Below, piece by piece: positions 1-5,583 of a stretch of DNA of 19,768 nt. The position numbers and the translations under genes are program-made. Each line of letters opens with the position of its first letter. Positions within the stretch are counted from its first letter, which is position 1. The notes under the pieces were generated by a model that saw only the letters and a list, made by a program, of their open reading frames with translations, did no database searches and was not told the DNA's origin. This stretch comes from JABMMZ01 sp044377005 (GTDB lineage Bacteria; Bacteroidota; Bacteroidia; NS11-12g; UBA955): positions 1 through 19,768 of the forward strand of contig JBILJV010000041.1 of the NCBI GenBank assembly GCA_044377005.1. Direction: 5' to 3'.

Positions 1-348
1 AATTTTATAAAAAGCCAATAGTCCCAAAGAAAAAAGGAGTAAACTGTATATTCTGGCAATACTATTATGGGTCCCAATAAATTTGTAAATGATAGCTAAC
101 CCCCATTCATACAAAGGGAAATGCGAGCCTGTAATGCCATTGGTCTCATTTCTTCGGTCAATTTTGGGCTCAAGAATATTAAAACCATCTTCTGAGAAAT
201 TATTGGCCATTGCTAAGGTGTTACATTGCCTCCAAACATGAACTCCACAAGGCGGCGCATTCATTATAAAAAAGTGCGAAGCAATACTAATAACAAAAAA
301 CATTATTAGCACAAAGCAACGGTTGGAGAACAGAGCCGAGTTTACCAA
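1..348 (-). CDS. Membrane glycosyltransferase, GT39/ArnT-like (5' part only, runs off left edge)
   Basis: Bases 348 to 1 read as 116 uninterrupted codons on the minus strand, with the 3' end outside the window. A hydrophobic segment at about residues 11-29 is followed by a polar stretch with HVWRQ at 37-41, then NTLAMANNF, and FPLYEWGLAIIYK at 78-89. A second hydrophobic segment starts near residue 98. This order, a first membrane helix and then a periplasmic loop with H-x-WRQ and FPLY, is what I know from Bacteroidota members of the polyprenol-phosphate-sugar (dolichyl-phosphate-mannose/ArnT-like) glycosyltransferases. The donor and acceptor cannot be told. The start is uncertain: TTG at 348 overlaps the end of the lipoprotein gene by seven bases and leaves a complete first helix; GTG at 312 and ATG at 303 are alternatives that shorten the region before or within that helix. 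It is probably co-transcribed with the lipoprotein gene. Confidence 0.72.
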   Translation of the reverse strand, partial: MVNSALFSNRCFVLIMFFVISIASHFFIMNAPPCGVHVWRQCNTLAMANNFSEDGFNILEPKIDRRNETNGITGSHFPLYEWGLAIIYKFIGTHNSIARIYSLLLFSLGLLAFYKI

Positions 349-788
349 GTATGATCTATTATAATTTTCCAGTGATTGTCCATTTTTTTCAAAACAAGCG
401 AGAATAAGCCACTGTTTTGGGTAGAATCTTTACTCACTACCCAATTGCCTGTAACATTCGCTAGTTCATTGTTTAGGTCCAAAGGAGTTACCGTTAGGTT
501 TACAAAATTAAGCATTCCCATTTCTTTGGGAGAAGGGTACGATTTTTTGTATTGCTCACTTACAACATTGTATCCGTTTTTAATGCCATTTTTAGTAATG
601 AACTTAAGAGAATCAGAATTCCAGTATCCAAGCATAAATTCATCTACACTACCACGGTTCCATCCATCAGTTTGTTTTTTGATGACACTCAAAATGGCTT
701 GTTCTTCTTGTTTAAATGTTGGGGGAGGTGTATTGCTTTCTTGACAAGCAAGTAATAAAAGGGCAAATAGGATGAATATTGGTTTCAT
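342..788 (-). CDS. NTF2-like (SnoaL/DUF4440-type) small lipoprotein
   Basis: This is a 148-residue protein starting at ATG 788. An in-frame TTG at 806 would only add six residues ahead of the signal peptide. Residues 1-14 are a lipoprotein signal peptide ending in the lipobox LLLAC, with Cys15 as the lipidated residue, followed by a Pro-rich linker. Residues 27-148 look like one cone-shaped NTF2/SnoaL fold: an N-terminal helix (EEQAILSVIKKQTDGWNRG), then DEFMLGYW, and a C-terminal strand pair ending in WKIIIDHTW. The D-EFM-GYW-S-D and IIDHT signatures are familiar from Bacteroidota proteins annotated as DUF4440 or nuclear transport factor 2 family. No enzymatic activity can be assigned; such proteins are often ligand-binding or of unknown role. 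It lies in the periplasm or at a membrane. The stop codon overlaps the proposed start of the glycosyltransferase gene. Confidence 0.85.
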   Translation of the reverse strand: MKPIFILFALLLLACQESNTPPPTFKQEEQAILSVIKKQTDGWNRGSVDEFMLGYWNSDSLKFITKNGIKNGYNVVSEQYKKSYPSPKEMGMLNFVNLTVTPLDLNNELANVTGNWVVSKDSTQNSGLFSLVLKKMDNHWKIIIDHTW

Positions 789-803
789 TTTAAAAATAAT
801 TAT

Positions 804-832
804 CAAATTTAAACTTAGTTTTGTAACTCAAT
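804..832 (-). promoter_or_regulatory. Possible promoter of the lipoprotein-glycosyltransferase pair
   Basis: The minus strand shows TAAATTTG (811-804), an exact match to the Bacteroidota -7 box TAnnTTTG, ending 15 bases before the ATG. The only candidate -33 box is ATTG (832-829) at a 17-base spacing, which is weak. Confidence 0.3.
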
Positions 833-883
833 TTCTTGCAATAATAATTAAAAATGTGAGAGAATGTATTAAAAAAGATAAGA

Positions 884-1927
884 TTGAGTAAAACAGTTGA
901 TTATATTATAGTAGGGCAGGGTTTGGCTGGCACTTGGATAGGGTTTCAGTTAATTAAAAAAGGGTATTCCATAATTGTTGTCAATCACTCAAGTTTGAGT
1001 AACAGTTCTTGGGTGGCAGGAGGCTTGTTCAATCCATTGTTGGCCAAAAGACAAAAATTGTCATACCTAGCCAATGAAATCTATCCGCATATTGAATCAG
1101 TGTATGAGGAAATAGAGACTTATGTCAATCATTCAGTATTAAAAGCCGAACCTATTCATTACATTATCGAATCCATAGAAGAGTTAAATACTTGGTCTGT
1201 GTTGAGCGAAATCGAAGCTTATAAACCTTTTGTGAAAATAATTGATTTCGATGAAATTCCTTTTATTGATACCCCATACGGATGTGTCCAAATTCAACAT
1301 TCAGGTTGGGTGAATATCCCTGAATTATTGCAAGCTTTCAAGGTGAAATTAATTGCAGAATCAGCATACCTCGACGAAGTTTTTATGCAAGAGGACTTGT
1401 TAATGAATTCAGATGGTGTTGCTTATAAAGGCATTAAAGCAAAAGGAGTTGTTTATGCTCAAGGAACTCCTACTTTACATCAGGATATTATCAGACTGAA
1501 ACCAGCAAAAGGTGAGATTTTAAGAGTCAATATACCAGAATTAGAATTGTCTTTAATTCCGCAGCAAGGGGTTTTTATGTTGCCATTAGGAGATGGGAAT
1601 TTCAAAATTGGTTCTACTTTTGAGTGGAAAGATTTGAGTGACAGTCCAACCGAAAACGGCAAGGTACAATTGCTTAAAAAATGGCAAAATTTTTACAATG
1701 GAGAATATACAATAACAGGACAAGAGGCGGGTGTACGCCCATCGAGCAATGACAGACGGCCGATATTAGGAGCACTTGAACCGGATAATAAAAGTTTTGT
1801 ATTTAATGGTTTGGGATCAAAAGGGGTTGCATTAGCGCCTTATTTTAGTTTGCAATTAGCCAACTTTATAACAGAAGGAACTGCGATAGACAAAGAAGTG
1901 GATTTAAAAAGATTTAAATGGCGTTGA
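884..1927 (+). CDS. FAD-dependent oxidoreductase of the DAO (D-amino-acid/glycine oxidase-like) family
   Basis: The 347-residue protein starts at TTG 884. Upstream in-frame ATG codons run straight into stops, and the TTG places the first Rossmann strand at residues 7-10. GxGxxG is at 11-16 (G11, G13, G16), the nucleotide-binding motif of the FAD/NAD-linked oxidoreductases. A Gly-rich turn, WVAGGLFNPLLAKR, follows near residue 44. The C-terminal FAD-closing region is typical: GVRPSSNDRRPILG from 283 and NGLGSKGV around 308. One oddity is that the second strand ends in Asn34 rather than the usual Glu/Asp that binds the FAD ribose. The length fits single-domain DAO proteins. The substrate is unknown; oxidation of an amine or amino acid is the family's usual chemistry. 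The 3' end overlaps the end of the convergent RNase III gene by 14 bases, so no separate terminator fits between them. Confidence 0.85.
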   Translation: MSKTVDYIIVGQGLAGTWIGFQLIKKGYSIIVVNHSSLSNSSWVAGGLFNPLLAKRQKLSYLANEIYPHIESVYEEIETYVNHSVLKAEPIHYIIESIEELNTWSVLSEIEAYKPFVKIIDFDEIPFIDTPYGCVQIQHSGWVNIPELLQAFKVKLIAESAYLDEVFMQEDLLMNSDGVAYKGIKAKGVVYAQGTPTLHQDIIRLKPAKGEILRVNIPELELSLIPQQGVFMLPLGDGNFKIGSTFEWKDLSDSPTENGKVQLLKKWQNFYNGEYTITGQEAGVRPSSNDRRPILGALEPDNKSFVFNGLGSKGVALAPYFSLQLANFITEGTAIDKEVDLKRFKWR

Positions 1928-2642
1928 TTGTGCAATATTTTTCACTTGCCAATTCTTCTGCTATTTTTTTCGACTGATTTCTGCCTTCACACACAACTTC
2001 ATCATCAATGATTATTTGGATATTATATACCTTGCGTTTGTTTTCCTCATCCACTCTAAGTAAAGAATATTCAATTTTTCGTTTTTCTTTTTGAGCCCAT
2101 TTTATCAACTTTGCTTTGTAGCTAAGTTCTTCAATAACGATAGTATCGAAATCGATGTAATTTTCGATAATATGGTCGATAATAAAACGCTTTGTAAAAT
2201 TAAATCCCTTATCGAGATATATTGCACCAATAAGTGCTTCCAAAGCATTCCCAGCTAAGGTTTCCATTAGGCTGGGCTGATTATTTAATTTTTTATCATA
2301 ATTAAGTATGCCCAAAATGCCCATTTTTTTTCCTATTTGATTGAGCTTATTTCTGCCAACAATTTTAGAACGCGTTTCAGTTAAAAAACCTTCATTTTTG
2401 TATGGGAATTTGTTGTAAAGTTTTTCAGCAATGACCATTCCCAAGACAGAATCTCCAAGAAATTCCATTCTTTCATTGTTGATTTTTTTGTGTGGGATTT
2501 GGTTGTGATTAAATGAATTGTGAGTTAACGCAATTTTATACAAGCTTAGTTTTTGGGGATAGAATCCCAATAGGTTGTATATTTTTTGATAAAGTATCTT
2601 TTCCTTAGAAAATTTACTGAGATAAAAATTACGTAAAAACAA
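1914..2642 (-). CDS. rnc: Ribonuclease III
   Basis: This 242-residue double-strand-specific endoribonuclease processes rRNA precursors and other structured RNAs. The catalytic domain spans about residues 15-160. The signature NERMEFLGD is at 56-64, with the metal-binding acids E57, E60 and D64, plus E84 in KNEG. The second active-site helix reads GNALEALIGA (131-140): E135 matches the essential E. coli Glu117, but Asn132 stands where E. coli has Asp114. As I recall, that is common in Bacteroidota. A double-stranded-RNA-binding domain fills about 174-238, ending in the SKKIAEELA helix. The start is TTG at 2642, supported because the N-terminal stretch before the catalytic helix resembles other Bacteroidota enzymes and the next Met is at residue 59. 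It follows fabF by five bases and so is the last gene of the acpP-fabF-rnc operon. Confidence 0.95.
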   Translation of the reverse strand: MFLRNFYLSKFSKEKILYQKIYNLLGFYPQKLSLYKIALTHNSFNHNQIPHKKINNERMEFLGDSVLGMVIAEKLYNKFPYKNEGFLTETRSKIVGRNKLNQIGKKMGILGILNYDKKLNNQPSLMETLAGNALEALIGAIYLDKGFNFTKRFIIDHIIENYIDFDTIVIEELSYKAKLIKWAQKEKRKIEYSLLRVDEENKRKVYNIQIIIDDEVVCEGRNQSKKIAEELASEKYCTINAI

Positions 2643-2647
2643 GAAAC

Positions 2648-3895
2648 TTATATTTTTTTGAAAACAACGGTAGCGTTGTGACCGCCAAATCCGAATGTGT
2701 TACTTAAAGCATAATCAATGTTTCTAGTTTGTGCTTTATTAAAAGTAAGATTAAGTTTAGAATCGATATTTTCATCATCTGTAAAATGATTGATAGTAGG
2801 AGGAACTAAACTATTATTCATGGCCAAGATAGTAGCAACAGCTTCAACTGCACCAGCTCCACCTAATAAATGACCAGTCATTGATTTGGTAGAACTTATG
2901 TTTAAGTTATAAGCGTGTTCGCCAAAAACAGCACCAATTGCTTTTAATTCTGCAATATCTCCCAGAGGGGTGGAAGTGCCGTGAACATTGATGTAATCAA
3001 TGTCAGTCGGTTTAAGATTGGCTTCTTCTAATGCCCAATTAAGTACATTGATTACACCTAAACCTTCTGGATGTGGAGCTGTTAAATGATAAGCATCAGC
3101 ACTTAAGCCTGTACCTACTATTTCGCAATAGATTTTAGCGCCTCTTGCAACGGCGTGTTCGTACTCTTCAAGAACAAGAGCGGCAGAACCTTCACCTAAT
3201 ACAAAACCATCTCGGTCTTTATCAAAAGGACGCGAAGCTGTTTTAGGATCATCGTTTCTTTCACTTAAAGCTTTCATGTTGCAAAAACCACCTACTGAAG
3301 GTTCGTTGACACATGCCTCAGAACCGCCTGTAACAATAATAGGGGTTTTACCAAGGCGAATGTTTAAGAATGCATCAATAAGGGCGTTATTGCTTGAAGC
3401 ACAAGCAGAAACAGTGGTGTAATTTGGGCCACCAAACCCATATTTGATACTCACCAAGCCACCGGCAATGTCTGAGATCATTTTAGTAATAAAGAAAGGA
3501 GAAAAACGAGGTGTACCATCGCCTCTTGCATAGTCTGCACTTTCATTGAAGAAAGAGGTTAAGCCACCAATACCAGAACCCCAAATGACGCCAACTCTTG
3601 ATTTGTCAATTTTATCAAGATTTAAGCCAGAATCCAAGATTGCTTGATCTGTTGTTACTGCGGCAAATTGCGCAAATCTATCCATCTTACGGGCCTCTTT
3701 TCGGTCCATAAAATTTTCAGGATTAAATCCTTTTACTTCACAAGCGAATTTTGATTTGAATTTGGTGGTGTCAAACTGCGTAATCATATCAGCGCCACTA
3801 ACACCATTAGATAAAGACTCCCAATAAGATTGGACGTCGTTACCTATTGGCGTTAGAGCACCTAAGCCTGTAACTACTACACGTTTTAATTGCAT
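2648..3895 (-). CDS. fabF: 3-oxoacyl-[acyl-carrier-protein] synthase II (KAS II)
   Basis: This 415-residue condensing enzyme of type II fatty acid synthesis extends acyl-ACP with malonyl-ACP in the cytoplasm. The full length matches the family. The catalytic triad is visible: Cys165 in VSACASS, His305 in NVHGTSTPLGD and His342 in KSMTGHLLGGAGA, with the conserved Lys337 just before it. The N-terminal VVVTGLGALTPIG and the C-terminal NTFGFGGHNATVVF are also standard. The long thiolase-fold form and its pairing with acpP argue for FabF rather than FabB or FabH. Translation starts at ATG 3895, 25 bases after acpP ends. The adjacency puts synthase and carrier protein in one transcript, a widespread arrangement. 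Confidence 0.97.
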   Translation of the reverse strand: MQLKRVVVTGLGALTPIGNDVQSYWESLSNGVSGADMITQFDTTKFKSKFACEVKGFNPENFMDRKEARKMDRFAQFAAVTTDQAILDSGLNLDKIDKSRVGVIWGSGIGGLTSFFNESADYARGDGTPRFSPFFITKMISDIAGGLVSIKYGFGGPNYTTVSACASSNNALIDAFLNIRLGKTPIIVTGGSEACVNEPSVGGFCNMKALSERNDDPKTASRPFDKDRDGFVLGEGSAALVLEEYEHAVARGAKIYCEIVGTGLSADAYHLTAPHPEGLGVINVLNWALEEANLKPTDIDYINVHGTSTPLGDIAELKAIGAVFGEHAYNLNISSTKSMTGHLLGGAGAVEAVATILAMNNSLVPPTINHFTDDENIDSKLNLTFNKAQTRNIDYALSNTFGFGGHNATVVFKKI

Positions 3896-3920
3896 GTATG
3901 ATGTTATAGGGGGTTAATAA

Positions 3921-4157
3921 TTATTTAGTGTTGTTTTCAATGTATGTAATTGCATCACCTACTGTGCCAATCTTTTCAGCTTGTTCATCAGGGATTGCAA
4001 TGTTGAATTCTTTTTCAAATTCCATGATTAATTCAACGGTGTCAAGTGAATCTGCACCTAAATCGTTGGTGAAACTTGCCTCTGGAGTTACTTCACTTTC
4101 TTCTACGCCTAATTTGTCAACGATAATTGATTTTACTTTTTCTGCTACTTCTGACAT
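3921..4157 (-). CDS. acpP: Acyl carrier protein
   Basis: This 78-residue acidic four-helix protein carries growing fatty acyl chains. The phosphopantetheine attachment site is Ser37 in DLGADSLDTVEL, the classic ACP motif, followed by the acidic recognition helix LIMEFEKEF. Length and sequence fit a fatty-acid ACP rather than a polyketide or peptide carrier, and the partner fabF gene follows directly. It is the first gene of the acpP-fabF-rnc operon and is divergent from the M28 peptidase gene. A promoter-like pair of boxes lies 24-55 bases upstream. Confidence 0.97.
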   Translation of the reverse strand: MSEVAEKVKSIIVDKLGVEESEVTPEASFTNDLGADSLDTVELIMEFEKEFNIAIPDEQAEKIGTVGDAITYIENNTK

Positions 4158-4180
4158 GATTTTTTTAAATTTGATTGGTG

Positions 4181-4212
4181 CAAATAACCATATTTTTAGA
4201 ATAATATCACAA
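4181..4212 (-). promoter_or_regulatory. Probable promoter of acpP-fabF-rnc
   Basis: The minus strand reads TTGT (4212-4209), a 20-base spacer, and GTTATTTG (4188-4181). The TTTG half of the -7 box and the spacing match the Bacteroidota pattern; the TA half is replaced by GT. The predicted leader before the ATG at 4157 is about 20 bases. Confidence 0.4.
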
Positions 4213-4308
4213 TTTTTTTTTAACGTATTTGAAATTTGGTATATTTGAATTTAATGTTCTGATTATTAAATGTTTAATATATTTAATACATGCATTAATT
4301 TATTTTAT

Positions 4309-4316
4309 TACTTTTG
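4309..4316 (+). promoter_or_regulatory. -7 box just before the M28 peptidase start
   Basis: TACTTTTG matches TAnnTTTG exactly and is separated from the ATG at 4321 by only four bases (TAGA). No convincing -33 TTTG lies 19-21 bases upstream. A second exact match, TATATTTG at 4240-4247, could be a more distant alternative. If the near box is used, the mRNA would have almost no leader. Confidence 0.35.
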
Positions 4317-4320
4317 TAGA

Positions 4321-5583
4321 ATGTTTAAATACTCTCTCTTAGTCATCTTTTTTTATATTTCTTTTAATATTTTCTCTCAAGATTTAAACAATGTTAAGAG
4401 AAATGTAAAACAATTAGCTAGTCCTTCTTTCTATGGAAGGGGTTATGTGAAGAAAGGCGATTCTAAAGCAGCTAATTACATTGCTTCCGAATTTAAAAAA
4501 GCCGGTTTGTTGCCAGCTAATAAGTCGTCTTATTACCAAAAATTGAGTTTCCCGGTCAATACTTTTCCGAATGAACTCTTAGTTAAATGCAATGGTATTG
4601 TTCTTAAACCTGGGGTTGATTATATCGTTCAACCAGATTGTCCAGCTTTTTCATACAAAGGATTGGTTTCTTTTGTATCTTTCAATCAACTTAATAATGA
4701 AAACTATTATGATTCTATTGGTTACAAACAATTGTATGCTGTTTTGGATACTTTTACTTCTAAAAATTCACAAACGGCTGAAATTGCGAAAAGAAAATTT
4801 CTTAAAAACTACAAACAACCTCTTATTATAGAATTAAGTAATTCAAAATTAACATGGTCCGCAAGTTATAAGCAAGGCAATCGGTGTCATATTACTTTGC
4901 TCAATTCTGCTTTTAAACGCGATACTGTTTTGTATTTCGAAATTAATATCAAACCTAAGTTTATCCCTAAATATAATTCTAGCAATGTATTAGGTATGAT
5001 AAAAGGAACCTCTAATAAGGATACATTTATTGTTTTTACTGCCCATTACGACCACTTAGGTATGATGGGAAAGTCAGCTACTTTTAATGGGGCTAATGAC
5101 AATGCAAGTGGTGTCGCAATGATGTTGGAGTTGGCTAATTACTATTCTCAAAATAGACCTTATTATAATTTGTTATTTATTGCTTTTACAGGTGAGGAAA
5201 TAGGTTTGTTGGGTTCCGAATATTATGTTCGTTACCCTGTGTTCCCTTTAGATAAAATTAAATTCCTAATAAATATTGATTTAATGGGTAACGGAAGTGA
5301 AGGGGTAATGGTGGTCAATGGCAGTTTGCATGGTAAGGAATTTAATTTACTTAGTAGCATTAATTCTCAAAATAATTATCTCCCTCAAGTTAAGTCGAGG
5401 GGTAAGGCTGCCAATAGTGATCATTATTGGTTTAGTGAAGCAGGTGTAAAAGCCTTTTTCTTTTATTTGATGGGGCCTTATCCATATTATCACGACGTGA
5501 ACGACCGCTCTGAAATGTTGCCATATGCTAATTTTGAAAATGCCTTCATGTTGTTCCGTGATTTTATTGACCGTATTCGTTAG
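4321..5583 (+). CDS. Exported M28-family zinc metallopeptidase (aminopeptidase-like)
   Basis: This 420-residue protein starts at ATG 4321. An upstream in-frame ATG at 4270 would put 17 residues, including Cys and Asn, ahead of a good signal peptide (residues 1-19, ending FNIFSQ). The peptidase domain occupies about 220-415. It has all ligands of the two-zinc M28 site: His242 in AHYDHLG, bridging Asp260 in GANDNASG, the general base/ligand pair Glu292-Glu293 in FTGEEIGLLGSE, Asp320 in INIDLMG and His391 in YYHDVND. M28 enzymes remove N-terminal residues from peptides, and this one would act in the periplasm or outside the cell. Residues 20-215 hold the usual N-terminal segment and an inserted region where a PA-like domain sits in relatives. 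No T9SS tail is present. The stop overlaps the stop of the convergent downstream gene. Confidence 0.92.
   Translation: MFKYSLLVIFFYISFNIFSQDLNNVKRNVKQLASPSFYGRGYVKKGDSKAANYIASEFKKAGLLPANKSSYYQKLSFPVNTFPNELLVKCNGIVLKPGVDYIVQPDCPAFSYKGLVSFVSFNQLNNENYYDSIGYKQLYAVLDTFTSKNSQTAEIAKRKFLKNYKQPLIIELSNSKLTWSASYKQGNRCHITLLNSAFKRDTVLYFEINIKPKFIPKYNSSNVLGMIKGTSNKDTFIVFTAHYDHLGMMGKSATFNGANDNASGVAMMLELANYYSQNRPYYNLLFIAFTGEEIGLLGSEYYVRYPVFPLDKIKFLINIDLMGNGSEGVMVVNGSLHGKEFNLLSSINSQNNYLPQVKSRGKAANSDHYWFSEAGVKAFFFYLMGPYPYYHDVNDRSEMLPYANFENAFMLFRDFIDRIR

Noticed and set aside
789..806. TTG at 806 as the lipoprotein start
   Set aside because: ATG 788 gives a standard lipoprotein signal peptide; the extra six residues add nothing and fall close to the possible promoter box.
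4270..4320. ATG at 4270 as the start of the M28 peptidase
   Set aside because: It adds 17 residues before an already complete signal peptide, and a -7-like box lies between it and the ATG at 4321.
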